Positions 1-10,867 of a DNA stretch of 56,508 nt are shown here, piece after piece. Position numbers and translations under genes: made by a program. The notes below the pieces were generated by a model. The model searched no databases, had not been told where the DNA came from, and saw only the letters and a list, made by a program, of their open reading frames with translations. Positions within the stretch are counted from its first letter, which is position 1. Each line of letters begins with the position of its first letter. This stretch comes from JAURVT01 sp049059935 (GTDB lineage Bacteria; Actinomycetota; Actinomycetes; Propionibacteriales; Nocardioidaceae). The stretch is taken from NCBI RefSeq assembly GCF_049059935.1, contig NZ_JBMGQR010000022.1, forward strand, positions 1-56,508, read 5' to 3'.

Positions 1-424
1 GCCGCAGCAGCCACAGGCCCACCAGGTTGGCCGCCAGGCCGAGGACGCCGGCCGCCAGCATCAGCGACCCGTCCACCTCCGGGGCGTCGCCGAGGCGCCG
101 GACGGCGCTCACCACCACCCAGGTCGCGATGCCGAGCAGCACGACCCCGTTCACGGCGGCCGCGAGGATCTCGGTGCGGTGGTTGCCGAACGAGCGCCGC
201 GAGCCCGGCCCTCCTCCGCGTCGCCCCACCGCGATGGCCGCGAGCGCGAGCGCGATGCCGCCGGCGTCGCTGGCCATGTGGCCGGCGTCGGCGAGCAGCG
301 CGAGACTCCCGGTCGCCAGCGCCACGACGACCTCGACCACCAGCACGAGCAGCGTCAGCGCCAGGACCAGCGCGAGCCGTCCTCGGTGCGCGCTCGACGC
401 ACCGTGCGCGTGGTCGTGTCCCAT
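1..424 (-). CDS. Cation diffusion facilitator (CDF) transporter, N-terminal part
   Basis: The reading frame runs off the left edge, so only about 141 N-terminal residues are visible. The protein starts MGHDHAHG, a short His/Asp-rich metal-binding segment, followed by hydrophobic segments and the motif LLADAGHMASDAGG. In CDF family transporters this region carries the HxxxD metal-site residues of TM2. CDF proteins export Zn2+ (or related divalent cations) across the inner membrane in exchange for protons. I chose the ATG at 424 rather than the in-frame ATG at 433, because 433 lies inside a TAATAT -10-like hexamer. The gene diverges from the amidase cluster. Substrate metal is inferred, not shown. 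Confidence 0.85.
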   Translation of the reverse strand, partial: MGHDHAHGASSAHRGRLALVLALTLLVLVVEVVVALATGSLALLADAGHMASDAGGIALALAAIAVGRRGGGPGSRRSFGNHRTEILAAAVNGVVLLGIATWVVVSAVRRLGDAPEVDGSLMLAAGVLGLAANLVGLWLLR

Positions 425-431
425 GACGTCC

Positions 432-437
432 ATATTA
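432..437 (-). promoter_or_regulatory. Probable -10 element of a leaderless promoter for the CDF gene
   Basis: The minus strand reads TAATAT, then seven bases, then the ATG at 424. That is the spacing expected for a leaderless actinobacterial mRNA. No convincing -35 or Shine-Dalgarno sequence is visible. Confidence 0.45.
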
Positions 438-595
438 GAGAACGTGCATACGTCCGCCGACCGTGACGCCAGCATCTGGGACGGGAACGGTGCCCGTCGT
501 CGACTGGGCGGGGCGTCACGCAGCGGGTCGCCGTCCGTCATCGGGCCGTGACGTCGAGGTGGTGACCTGTGGGCCCGACCACGAAGGAGTCCCCC

Positions 596-892
596 GTGCC
601 CCCCACCGCACCCACCGACGAGCAGCTCGACGTCCTCATCCGCGCACGCCTCGCGCTCGCCGGCGTCGACCTCGACCAGCTGCCGGAGACACCCGACCCC
701 GCCACCGGCTCCCCCAGCCGCGCCCAGGCCCTGACCTCGCTGCGCACCTTCCTGCGCACGGCGGTGCCGACCGTCAGCACCTGGGCGCCGCCCGCGAGCG
801 GCCCCGACGCCGACGCGTACGCCCAGCAGGCCGCTCCCCCGCTGCTGTACCCGTCCATCACGCAGGCCTGGACCGGGAAGGTCGGCCGATGA
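596..892 (+). CDS. Small protein of unknown function, coupled to the amidase
   Basis: This is a 98-residue protein starting at GTG 596, preceded at the right distance by AAGGAG (584-589). Its stop codon overlaps the ATG of the amidase gene (ATGA at 889-892), so the two are almost certainly translationally coupled. It has a short helical-looking N-terminal half (DEQLDVLIRARLALAGVDL), then a Pro/Ala-rich segment and a hydrophobic tail ending PPLLYPSITQAWTGK. No signal peptide is seen. I do not recognise the family. A small subunit encoded before an amidase is known for AtzG-AtzE, but no sequence similarity is claimed; the coupling only suggests a partner or regulatory subunit. Confidence 0.7.
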   Translation: MPPTAPTDEQLDVLIRARLALAGVDLDQLPETPDPATGSPSRAQALTSLRTFLRTAVPTVSTWAPPASGPDADAYAQQAAPPLLYPSITQAWTGKVGR

Positions 893-2487
893 CGCGCGCG
901 AGCAACCGTCGGGCGTTCCTCGCGAGGTCCGCCGCCGTCACGGCGGCCTCGGTCGCCGGACCCGCCGTGCTCGGCGCCCCGGCGTCGGCCACCACGACCG
1001 CGGGCCGCACCTCGCCCGTCGACGTCGCGGTACGGCCCGAGGCGCTCCGCGACCCCGTCGAGGCCACGCTCGCCGAGGCCGTGACGCTCGTGCGACGCGG
1101 ACGCCTCTCGGCGGTCGACCTCGTGCAGGCGCACCTGGACCGGATCTCCGCGGTCGACGGCACGCTCAAGGCCTGGAACGCGGTGGTCGGCGACGCCGCT
1201 CTCGCGGCCGCGAGGAAGGTCAGGCGGGGTGACCGCCGGCTGCTCGCGGGTGCTCCCCTGTGCATCAAGGACAACTACTTCACCCGCGGCGTGCCCACCA
1301 CGGCGAACTCCTACCTGTTCGAGGACTTCGTGCCGACGTACGACGCGACCGCCGTCGCACGCCTGCGCCAGGCCGGCGGCATCGTGCTCGGCAAGGGACA
1401 GATGGGCCCGCTGGCCACCACCCGGGCCACCCTGCCCAACGGGACCGTCACCACCGTCAACCCGTGGACGCCGCAGGACCCGTCCACCGACCCGGGCGGC
1501 TCGTCCACCGGCCCGGCCTGCGCGGTCGCCGCGCGGATGGCCTCGAGCTCCATCGGCACCCAGACGGGCGGGTCGATCGTGCTGCCGGCGAACCGGCAGA
1601 ACATGACGGGCCTCAAGCCCACGATGGGTCGGGTGTCGCTGCACGGCGTCATCCCGCTGTCGTTCACCCGCGACCACGTGGGACCGATCGCCCGCGACGC
1701 GCTCGACGCCGCGCTGATGCTCACCGCGATGGCGGGTGCGGACGCCCAGGACCCCCGCACCCAGGGCCTCCCGCGCGTCCCCGACCTGGTGCGTGCGGCG
1801 ACGCCGGTCACGGTGCGCGGGCGGGTTCAGGTGCGTCGCTCGACCAGGGTCGGCGTGCCGGCGGACTTCCTCGCGACGGCACCTCCGGCCCAGCTGGCCG
1901 CCCGGCGGGCCTTCCTCGACACGCTGTCAGCCGTCCGCGGCGTGCGTCTGGTCGACGTCGTCTACCCCGACGACTGGGCGCTGCTCACCACCGGCTTCAA
2001 CGTGGGCCGGCTGCCCGAGCGGTCCGAGCCGTTCCGCCCCTACCTGCAGGACGACCTGCGCGGGTTCGGCGTCTCGGTGCTCTCGTGGCTGCAGGGCCTG
2101 ATGCTGTCCGGTGACGAGTGGGCCACCGCCCAGCGGGCCAAGACGCACCTGCTGGGCGAGGTCCTCGACGGGTTCCTCGGCGACGTCGACGTGGTGCTGC
2201 AGACCGACGTCGTGCCGTTCGACCTGCTGGGCCTGCCCGAGCTGGGCCTGCCGATCGGGTTCACCACGCCCACGCCGACGACGCCCGCGCTCCCCGTCGG
2301 CGCCATCCTCGGGGCGGGCCCCTACGAGGAGGACCGCCTGCTCGAGCTCGCCGCCGCCTACCAGGCGAGCACCGACTGGCACCTGCGCCGCCCGCCCGAG
2401 CCGGCCGCGGCGTCCACCCGCAGCCGTCGCGTGCCGCCCGACGCTCTCGCGCTGACCGCCGAGGAGGTCGCCGCCGTCACCGCCTGA
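889..2487 (+). CDS. Amidase-signature family hydrolase with Tat signal
   Basis: The product is 532 aa. The N-terminus carries NRRAFLARSA, a twin-arginine signal, followed by a hydrophobic stretch and an Ala-x-Ala cleavage region near residue 34, so export is predicted. Amidase-signature landmarks are the catalytic Lys127 in CIKDN, the Gly/Ser-rich GGSSTGPA (203-210, cis-Ser) and the nucleophile Ser229 in GTQTGGSI. The family hydrolyses carboxamides with a Ser-cisSer-Lys triad. Two usually conserved positions around the nucleophile differ: the family commonly reads GT(D)xGGSI(R)xPA, whereas here they are Gln225 and Val231. The substrate is unknown. The gene overlaps the preceding small ORF by four bases. 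Confidence 0.88.
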   Translation: MTRASNRRAFLARSAAVTAASVAGPAVLGAPASATTTAGRTSPVDVAVRPEALRDPVEATLAEAVTLVRRGRLSAVDLVQAHLDRISAVDGTLKAWNAVVGDAALAAARKVRRGDRRLLAGAPLCIKDNYFTRGVPTTANSYLFEDFVPTYDATAVARLRQAGGIVLGKGQMGPLATTRATLPNGTVTTVNPWTPQDPSTDPGGSSTGPACAVAARMASSSIGTQTGGSIVLPANRQNMTGLKPTMGRVSLHGVIPLSFTRDHVGPIARDALDAALMLTAMAGADAQDPRTQGLPRVPDLVRAATPVTVRGRVQVRRSTRVGVPADFLATAPPAQLAARRAFLDTLSAVRGVRLVDVVYPDDWALLTTGFNVGRLPERSEPFRPYLQDDLRGFGVSVLSWLQGLMLSGDEWATAQRAKTHLLGEVLDGFLGDVDVVLQTDVVPFDLLGLPELGLPIGFTTPTPTTPALPVGAILGAGPYEEDRLLELAAAYQASTDWHLRRPPEPAAASTRSRRVPPDALALTAEEVAAVTA

Positions 2488-2493
2488 GGCCGG

Positions 2494-2543
2494 GCACGAC
2501 GAAGCCCCCTCCCGCCTGGGGCGGAAGGGGGCTTCGTTCGTGC
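2494..2543. terminator. Bidirectional intrinsic terminator between amidase and tuf
   Basis: Arms GCACGACGAAGCCCCCT (2494-2510) and AGGGGGCTTCGTTCGTGC (2526-2543) pair almost perfectly around a 15-nt loop. The hairpin sits between two convergent stop codons, so it can serve both genes. Confidence 0.88.
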
Positions 2544-2561
2544 TACGGGTTCAGCGCAGTG

Positions 2562-3755
2562 TCACTTGTTGATCTTGGTGACACGGCCGGCGCCGACGGT
2601 ACGGCCGCCCTCGCGGATGGCGAAGCGCAGGCCCTCCTCCATGGCGATCGGCTGGATGAGCGACACCGACATCTCGGTGTTGTCACCCGGCATGACCATC
2701 TCGGTGCCCTCGGGGAGGTCCACCACACCAGTCACGTCCGTCGTGCGGAAGTAGAACTGGGGACGGTAGTTGTTGAAGAACGGCGTGTGACGGCCACCCT
2801 CGTCCTTGGACAGGATGTAGACCTGGCCCTCGAACTCGGTGTGCGGCGTCGTCGTCCCGGGGGCGATGATCACCATGCCGCGCTCGACGTCCTCGCGCTT
2901 GGTGCCACGGAGCAGCAGACCGACGTTCTCGCCGGCCTCGCCCGTGTCGAGCAGCTTGCGGAACATCTCGATGCCGGTGACGGTCGTCGTCTGCTTGGTC
3001 TCACGGATGCCGACGATGTCGACGGTCTCGTTGACCTTGACGACGCCGCGCTCGATGCGACCGGTGACGACGGTGCCACGACCGGTGATCGTGAAGACGT
3101 CCTCGACGGGCATGAGGAAGGGCTTCTCGGTCTCACGCGTCGGCTGCGGGATGTACTCGTCGACGGCGTTCATGAGCTCGAGGATCGAGTCGGCCCACTT
3201 CTCGTCGCCGGTGAGGGCGGGGTGCGCCGCGACCTTGACGACGGGGACGTTGTCGCCGTCGAAGTCCTGGTCGCTGAGCAGCTCGCGGACCTCGAGCTCG
3301 ACGAGCTCGAGGATCTCCTCGTCGTCGACCATGTCGCACTTGTTGAGCGCCACGACCATGGCCGGCACGCCGACCTGGCGGGCGAGCAGCACGTGCTCAC
3401 GCGTCTGGGGCATGGGGCCGTCGGTGGCGGCGACCACGAGGATCGCGCCGTCCATCTGAGCCGCACCGGTGATCATGTTCTTCACGTAGTCGGCGTGCCC
3501 GGGGCAGTCGACGTGCGCGTAGTGACGCGACTCGGTCTGGTACTCGACGTGCGCGATCGAGATCGTGATGCCGCGCTGACGCTCCTCGGGAGCCTTGTCG
3601 ATCTGGTCGAACGCCGACGCCTGGTTCAGGTCGGGGTACTTGTCGTGCAGCACCTTCGTGATCGCCGCGGTCAAGGTGGTCTTGCCGTGGTCGATGTGAC
3701 CGATGGTGCCGATGTTCATGTGCGGCTTGGTCCGCTCGAACTTCGCCTTAGCCAC
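2562..3755 (-). CDS. tuf: Elongation factor Tu
   Basis: The product is 397 aa, exactly the usual EF-Tu length, when started at GTG 3755 behind AGGAGGAG. The GTPase P-loop GHIDHGKT is at residues 19-26, followed by the DCPGH and NKCD guanine-nucleotide motifs. The C-terminus is GRVTKINK. EF-Tu delivers aminoacyl-tRNA to the ribosomal A site. It is the last gene of the str operon, 79 bp after fusA, and ends at the strong bidirectional hairpin. The S10 operon does not follow it here; an amidase gene converges instead. Confidence 0.98.
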   Translation of the reverse strand: MAKAKFERTKPHMNIGTIGHIDHGKTTLTAAITKVLHDKYPDLNQASAFDQIDKAPEERQRGITISIAHVEYQTESRHYAHVDCPGHADYVKNMITGAAQMDGAILVVAATDGPMPQTREHVLLARQVGVPAMVVALNKCDMVDDEEILELVELEVRELLSDQDFDGDNVPVVKVAAHPALTGDEKWADSILELMNAVDEYIPQPTRETEKPFLMPVEDVFTITGRGTVVTGRIERGVVKVNETVDIVGIRETKQTTTVTGIEMFRKLLDTGEAGENVGLLLRGTKREDVERGMVIIAPGTTTPHTEFEGQVYILSKDEGGRHTPFFNNYRPQFYFRTTDVTGVVDLPEGTEMVMPGDNTEMSVSLIQPIAMEEGLRFAIREGGRTVGAGRVTKINK

Positions 3756-3834
3756 TGGGGCTCCTCCTGGATGTATGTGGTGTGTACGGGTCGTACCCCT
3801 GGTGGTCACCCTAGGTGCAGGGTGACCGGCGAGG

Positions 3835-5952
<2,118 letters not shown>

Positions 5953-6036
5953 CTTGAGTGACTTCCCTTGCTGTCGAGTGTGGGGTGCTGGATCCGGCCG
6001 GAGCCGGGGTCCCGCCCGGGTGGGGCGGGGGCGTGA

Positions 6037-6507
6037 TCACCAGCGGTAGTGGGCGAACGCCTTGTTGGCTTCGGCCATCTTGTGCGTGTCCTCGCGCTTC
6101 TTGACGCTGCCGCCGAGGCCGTTCGAGGCGTCGAGCAGCTCGTTCATGAGGCGCTCGGCCATGGTCTTCTCGCGACGCTCGGAGGAGTACTTGACGAGCC
6201 AGCGCAGGGCGAGGGTGTTCGCGCGGGTGGCGCGCACCTCGATCGGCACCTGGTAGGTCGCGCCACCGACGCGGCGGCTCTTGACCTCGAGCGTGGGCTT
6301 GACGTTGTCGAGCGCGCGCTTGAGCGTGACGACGGGGTCGGTGCCGCTCTTCTCCTGCGCACCGCGCAGGGCGGTGTACACGATGCGCTGCGCCACGGCC
6401 TTCTTGCCGTCCTCGAGCACCTTGTTGATCAGCTGCGTGACCAGGGGGCTGGCGTAGACCGGGTCGATCTCGATGGGTCGACGCGGGGCGGGTCCCTTGC
6501 GCGGCAT
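6037..6507 (-). CDS. rpsG: 30S ribosomal protein S7
   Basis: The product is 156 aa starting MPRKGPAPRRPIEIDP and ending KAFAHYRW, typical of actinobacterial S7. S7 nucleates assembly of the 30S head and contacts the E-site tRNA. Its ATG shares one base with the rpsL stop codon (TGATG), so translation is coupled to S12. An 84-bp gap separates it from fusA. Confidence 0.98.
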   Translation of the reverse strand: MPRKGPAPRRPIEIDPVYASPLVTQLINKVLEDGKKAVAQRIVYTALRGAQEKSGTDPVVTLKRALDNVKPTLEVKSRRVGGATYQVPIEVRATRANTLALRWLVKYSSERREKTMAERLMNELLDASNGLGGSVKKREDTHKMAEANKAFAHYRW

Positions 6508-6881
6508 CAGCTCTTCTCCTTCTTCGCGCCGTAGCGGCTGCGAGCCTGCTTGCGGTTCTTGACGCCCTGCGTGTCGAGCGAGCCGCGGATGATCTGGTAG
6601 CGGACACCCGGGAGGTCCTTCACGCGGCCACCGCGGACGAGGACGATCGAGTGCTCCTGCAGGTTGTGGCCCACGCCGGGGATGTAGGCCGTGACCTCGA
6701 TGCCGCTGCTCAGCTTGACGCGGGCCACCTTGCGCAGCGCCGAGTTGGGCTTGCGCGGCGTCGTGGTGTAGACGCGGGTGCAGACACCGCGGCGCTGAGG
6801 CGAACCCTTGAGCGCAGGCGTCTTGGGCTTGGCCAGCTTGTCCTGTCGGCCCTTGCGGACCAGCTGCTGGATCGTGGGCAC
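6507..6881 (-). CDS. rpsL: 30S ribosomal protein S12
   Basis: The product is 124 aa starting at GTG 6881 (VPTIQQLVRKGR). An in-frame GTG two codons upstream (6887) is rejected because the GAAAGAAG ribosome-binding site would abut it, while 6881 has proper spacing and gives the canonical N-terminus. The decoding-centre segments TPRKPNSALRK and GGRVKDLPGVRYQ carry the wild-type lysines whose mutation gives streptomycin resistance, so the allele looks streptomycin-sensitive. This is the first gene of the str operon. Confidence 0.97.
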   Translation of the reverse strand: MPTIQQLVRKGRQDKLAKPKTPALKGSPQRRGVCTRVYTTTPRKPNSALRKVARVKLSSGIEVTAYIPGVGHNLQEHSIVLVRGGRVKDLPGVRYQIIRGSLDTQGVKNRKQARSRYGAKKEKS

Positions 6882-7043
6882 GAGCACTTCTTTCTATCGT
6901 CCGGCGTGGTGGTGGCAGCACCGACCCGTCGTGCAAACAGGGCCGGGGATGCCGGGTCTTCGAGCTCGGGACGCATGCTGGTCGGAGCGATCCGGGCACG
7001 CGCGAGAGGTGCTTGAGCCGATGCGGCTCGGGCACAAGGATCA

Positions 7044-7072
7044 AGACTACCCGCGCGGCCAGGAAGGGTCAA
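7044..7072 (-). promoter_or_regulatory. Promoter of the str operon
   Basis: On the minus strand the sequence is TTGACC, 17 bases, then TAGTCT. This is a good match to a housekeeping sigma promoter. It lies about 155 bp upstream of rpsL, implying a long leader. Confidence 0.72.
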
Positions 7073-7133
7073 AACGCGGTGGGTCGGTGCTTGCCTCGGG
7101 CCCCTCGACGTGGTGCGCGGCCCGGGGCGGCGC

Positions 7134-8420
7134 TCACCAGAGCTCGACGGACGCGGTGAGGATCGCCGCGGCGGCGTCCGCGTCGACCGGGCGCGGCGAG
7201 GTCGCCAGCAGCCGCTCCTGCTTGAGCGCCCCCTCGACGAGCGCGGGCACGTCGTCCTCGCCGAAGCCCACCGCGCCGATGCCCGAGGGCAGCCCGACGT
7301 CGCGCATGAGCCGGGTGAGGACGGCCGGCAGCACGTCGGCCGGGTCGGAGGGACGCTCGCCGCCGGGCTCGAGCAGGTCGGCCGCGCGGAGGTGGCGCTC
7401 GGGCGAGGCCTCGAAGGTGTAGCGGAACGCCTCGGGCGCCGTCAGCGACACCGCCATGCCGTGCGGCACCATCGCCTCGGTGCCGGGGTAGCCCTCGGGG
7501 TGGAACCCGCGCACCTGGCCCGCGATCGGGTAGGCGTTGGCGTGCGGGATGTGCACGCCGGCGTTGCCGAACCCCATGCCCGCGACGGTGGACGCGAGGG
7601 CCATGTCGGTGCGCGCCTGCAGGTCGTCGCCGTGGGAGACGGACCGGCGGAACGCCGTCGACAGCAGCGTCAGCGCCTTCTCCGACCACAGGTCCGAGAC
7701 CGGGTTGGCCCCGCAGTACGGGACGCGGTCCTGGGGCTGCTTGCGCTCGTAGGAGGTGAACGGACGCGCCGTGTAGGACTCCAGCGCGTGGCACAGGATG
7801 TCCATCCCCGCCGCGGCGGTGACCCCGGAGGGCTGGCTGAGCGTGAGCAGCGGGTCGACCACGGCCATCGTGGGGCGCAGGCGCGGGTGGCTGATGCCGG
7901 TCTTGACGTGCTGGGCCAGGACGTCGAGCACGCAGATCGTGGTGCTCTCGCTGCCCGTGCCGGTGGTCGTCGGCACCGCGACGAGCGGCAGCAGCGGGGA
8001 GCTCGGCGCCCGTCCGCCGCCCACGGGGGCGTTGACGTAGTCCATCAGCTCGCCGTCGTTGGTGCAGAGCAGGTCGACGGCCTTGGCGGTGTCGATGGAC
8101 GACCCGCCGCCCACCGCGAGCACCGCGTCGTACGGGCCGTGCGCGCGGCCGAACTCGACCGCGTCGGCCAGGCTCTCGTCGGTGGGCTCGACCCGCGACC
8201 GTGCGTAGACGACCGTCTCGACGCCCGCGGACGTCACCGCGTCGAGCACCTGCTGGAGCGTGCCGGAGGCCTCGATCGACGGGTCGGAGACCACGAGCAC
8301 GCGCCCGGCCCCGAGCGCGGCCAGGTCGTGCCCGACCTCCCGGCTCGCCCCCACGCCGAACTTGAGCTGCGGCGAGCCGTAGGTGAAGACGGTCTCTGAT
8401 CCGTCGGCGATCGTGGACAC
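7134..8420 (-). CDS. Hydroxyacid-oxoacid transhydrogenase (iron-containing alcohol dehydrogenase family)
   Basis: The product is 428 aa from GTG 8420, with GGGAGG seven bases upstream. Landmarks of the iron-dependent alcohol dehydrogenase family are the nucleotide-binding GGGSSIDTAK (104-113), PTTTGTGSE (150-158), Asp207 and His211 in MDILCHALESY, and further metal-ligand histidines in VHIPHANAYP. The overall sequence resembles ADHFE1-type enzymes, which exchange a hydride between 4-hydroxybutyrate and 2-oxoglutarate to give succinate semialdehyde and D-2-hydroxyglutarate. The exact substrate is inferred from family resemblance. It stands alone, between the str promoter and a divergent lipoprotein gene. 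Confidence 0.85.
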   Translation of the reverse strand: MSTIADGSETVFTYGSPQLKFGVGASREVGHDLAALGAGRVLVVSDPSIEASGTLQQVLDAVTSAGVETVVYARSRVEPTDESLADAVEFGRAHGPYDAVLAVGGGSSIDTAKAVDLLCTNDGELMDYVNAPVGGGRAPSSPLLPLVAVPTTTGTGSESTTICVLDVLAQHVKTGISHPRLRPTMAVVDPLLTLSQPSGVTAAAGMDILCHALESYTARPFTSYERKQPQDRVPYCGANPVSDLWSEKALTLLSTAFRRSVSHGDDLQARTDMALASTVAGMGFGNAGVHIPHANAYPIAGQVRGFHPEGYPGTEAMVPHGMAVSLTAPEAFRYTFEASPERHLRAADLLEPGGERPSDPADVLPAVLTRLMRDVGLPSGIGAVGFGEDDVPALVEGALKQERLLATSPRPVDADAAAAILTASVELW

Positions 8421-8583
8421 GCGGGTGCCTCCCGGAGATGGTGGTGACGCACGCCACCGTACCGGCGGGCACGCCCGGGTGTTTCCCGGACGTTGCCCTG
8501 GTGTCACCGCGCGCCGCTGGTGCGCCGACCACGTGGCCCCGTCCGCGCCCGCCACACCTGCCGACGGACGCCCCCGCACCCCC

Positions 8584-8589
8584 TACGCT
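8584..8589 (+). promoter_or_regulatory. Possible -10 element for the lipoprotein gene
   Basis: TACGCT lies 36 bp upstream of the ATG at 8626. The upstream TGCCGA at an 18-base spacing is a poor -35, so this is a weak call. Confidence 0.3.
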
Positions 8590-8625
8590 TGGGGGCCAGC
8601 GACGATCGACATCCCCGGAGGGACC

Positions 8626-9783
8626 ATGCGCCAGTCTCGAACGCCCCTGCGCCGCCGCGCCGGAGCGCTCGCCCTGACGCTCGCGCTCGCCGGCGGCCTG
8701 GCCGCCTGCACCGACGCCGGCGACGGCACCCCGTCGCCGTCCGAGCCGTCCAGCGAGTCCACCGAGGGCGCGGTCGCCCAGCACGAGACGTCGACCGAGA
8801 GCCCGCTCGGCTACGGGCTGTCCGTGCCCGACGGCGCCACCCAGCTCGGACCGCTGGTCCGCAAGCGCAGCCCCCGCGTGATCGAGGCGTTCCAGGGCCA
8901 GCTCGAGGAGGCCCGCCAGGAACGCGCCGCCGAGGAGGCTCGCAAGCGTCTCGAGAGCGGCGAGCCCTCGGAGTCGGCCACGCCGAGCCCCTCGCCCAGC
9001 CCGAGCCGCGACAGCTTCATCGAGCTCGAGGACCCGCCGCCGGCCGACATCACCACCGCGCTGCTGCGCGTCGACGGCGACCCGGCCGAGGTGCTGCAGG
9101 AGCTGCTCGCACAGCTGGCGTCGGTGCTGCCCGACAACGGGATCGACCCGAAGAACTGGTCGTCGTACTGCCGGGCCGAGAACGAGGTCTACACCGGCTG
9201 CTCGCTCACCCAGGAGGGCGTCACCGACGACGACCAGCAGCTGAGCGTGGTCATCTCGGTCGACCCCGGTCAGGTCGCCACCGGCACCGCTCCCCCGGGC
9301 GCGCAGAACCGTCCGGTGATGACGGTGACGCTGCAGAACACCGCCGACCCGACGCAGATCGAGTCCGACGACCCCAGCCCGAGCGTGTCGCCGTCCCCCG
9401 TGCCGACGCCGACCCCGGCGCCTGCCGTCGAGGGCGCCTTCGTCGAGCCCACCACCACCGCGCCCAGCACGGCCGGCTCCCCGCTGCTGAACGACCAGTG
9501 GACGGTGCGCGACGACACCACGCTGCTCCTGAGCGGCTACGTCCCCGGGTTCGCGATCATGGTCGCCGACCGCGACATCAACGCCGACGCCATCGCGCGC
9601 TCGTACGTGCTGCCGTTCAGCGACTCCGGCGCCCCCACGCAGGACATCGTCGAGGACCGCAACGAGATCAGCACGACCTACACCGCGCAGACCACCACCC
9701 GGGGCCTGCAGGTGAGCGCGACGTACATCCAGTCCGGCCGGGGCAACTACGTGGCGTTGTTCTACTCGCCGCCCTCGAGCTGA
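8626..9783 (+). CDS. Lipoprotein of unknown function
   Basis: The product is 385 aa from ATG 8626, with CCGGAGGG as ribosome-binding site. The N-terminus is a lipoprotein signal (RRRAGALALTLALAGGLAAC, lipidated Cys in LAAC), so it should be anchored to the outer face of the membrane. A Ser/Pro/Glu-rich linker and an Ala/Glu/Arg helix follow. The rest is a globular region with two cysteines (SYCRAENEVYTGCSL) that could form a disulfide, plus a second Ser/Pro-rich linker near the middle. I recognise no catalytic motif. It lies 30 bp before two acyltransferase genes on the same strand and may be cotranscribed with them. Confidence 0.75.
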   Translation: MRQSRTPLRRRAGALALTLALAGGLAACTDAGDGTPSPSEPSSESTEGAVAQHETSTESPLGYGLSVPDGATQLGPLVRKRSPRVIEAFQGQLEEARQERAAEEARKRLESGEPSESATPSPSPSPSRDSFIELEDPPPADITTALLRVDGDPAEVLQELLAQLASVLPDNGIDPKNWSSYCRAENEVYTGCSLTQEGVTDDDQQLSVVISVDPGQVATGTAPPGAQNRPVMTVTLQNTADPTQIESDDPSPSVSPSPVPTPTPAPAVEGAFVEPTTTAPSTAGSPLLNDQWTVRDDTTLLLSGYVPGFAIMVADRDINADAIARSYVLPFSDSGAPTQDIVEDRNEISTTYTAQTTTRGLQVSATYIQSGRGNYVALFYSPPSS

Positions 9784-9813
9784 TCCGTCCCGGACCCGAC
9801 AGGTCTCGAGCCG

Positions 9814-10866
9814 ATGACGTCCGCGACCACGCTCGCGCCGGTGACCCCGCCGGTGCGGTCGCGCGACCCCTTCCTCGACAACGCCCGCTACTGGGTGATG
9901 CTGCTGGTGGTCGTCGGGCACTTCCTGACCCACCTGCAGGACGTGCCCGGCGTGCGCGTCGCGTACACGTGGCTCTACCTGTTCCACATGCCGGTGTTCA
10001 TCCTGATCTCGGGGTACACCGCCCGCCGTCATACCGGTGACGCGCGGCAGGTGCGCCGGATGGTGAGCACCCTGGTCGTGCCGTACCTGCTCGTCGAGAC
10101 GCTGCTCGAGGTGACCGAGGCGGTGCTGGCCGGCGAGCCGGTGCGGCTGCACGTCCTGGAGCCCGAGTGGCTGACGTGGTTCATCGCCGCGCTGTTCATC
10201 TGGCGCCTGACCACGCCGATCTGGCTGGCCGTGCGCTGGCCGGTGGCCGTCGCCGTCGCCGTGTCGCTCCTGGGCGGTCTGGTGCCCGTCGGCGACGTGC
10301 TCGGGCTGCCGCAGGTGATCGGGTTCCTGCCGTTCTACGTCGCGGGGCTCTACCTGACCAAGGACCACTTCGACCGGCTGGTCCAGCCCGCCGTCCGCGC
10401 GGGGGCCGTCGTCGCGCTGGTCGTGGCGTTCGTCGTCTGCGCGGTGTGGTCCGACGGCTGGACGATCAGCTGGCTGTACTTCCGCGACGGCTACTCCGAG
10501 GCACCGCTGTCGGCCGGGCCGCTGGAGGGGCTCGCGATCCGGGCCCTGCTGCTCGTCGTCGGGCTCGTGCTCGCCGTGTCGGCGCTGGCGCTCGTGCCGC
10601 AGCGTCGGGCGTGGTTCAGCAGCACCGGCGAGCGCACCCTCTACCCCTACCTGCTCCACGGCTTCGTGGTCCTGGTCCTGGTCTACAGCGGCGCCTTCGA
10701 CGCGCTCGCCGACCGCGGCCTCGCCGGGGTCGCCGTGGCGGTCGTCGCCGCGGCGGCGCTGGCGCACGTCCTGATGACCCGGACGGTGGCCCGGCTCTTC
10801 CGGCCGTTCTTCGAGCCGTCGCTGACGTGGCTGTTCAAGCGCGACGCCCAGCGGATCGAGCGCTGA
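9814..10866 (+). CDS. Acyltransferase 3-family membrane protein, copy 1
   Basis: The product is 350 aa with about ten hydrophobic segments. The N-terminal motif RDPFLDNARYWVMLLVVVGHFL and the FHMPVFILISGYTARR loop are typical of the acyltransferase-3 / fucose 4-O-acetylase-like family, integral membrane enzymes that O-acylate cell-surface carbohydrates. The His in VVVGHF matches the position of the family's conserved His. It is closely related to the next gene: both share DPFLDNAR, FHMPVF, VVPYLLV, GFLPFYVAG and LHGFVV. Acceptor and acyl donor are unknown. The stop is one base before the GTG of the paralogue. Confidence 0.85.
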   Translation: MTSATTLAPVTPPVRSRDPFLDNARYWVMLLVVVGHFLTHLQDVPGVRVAYTWLYLFHMPVFILISGYTARRHTGDARQVRRMVSTLVVPYLLVETLLEVTEAVLAGEPVRLHVLEPEWLTWFIAALFIWRLTTPIWLAVRWPVAVAVAVSLLGGLVPVGDVLGLPQVIGFLPFYVAGLYLTKDHFDRLVQPAVRAGAVVALVVAFVVCAVWSDGWTISWLYFRDGYSEAPLSAGPLEGLAIRALLLVVGLVLAVSALALVPQRRAWFSSTGERTLYPYLLHGFVVLVLVYSGAFDALADRGLAGVAVAVVAAAALAHVLMTRTVARLFRPFFEPSLTWLFKRDAQRIER

Positions 10867-10867
10867 C

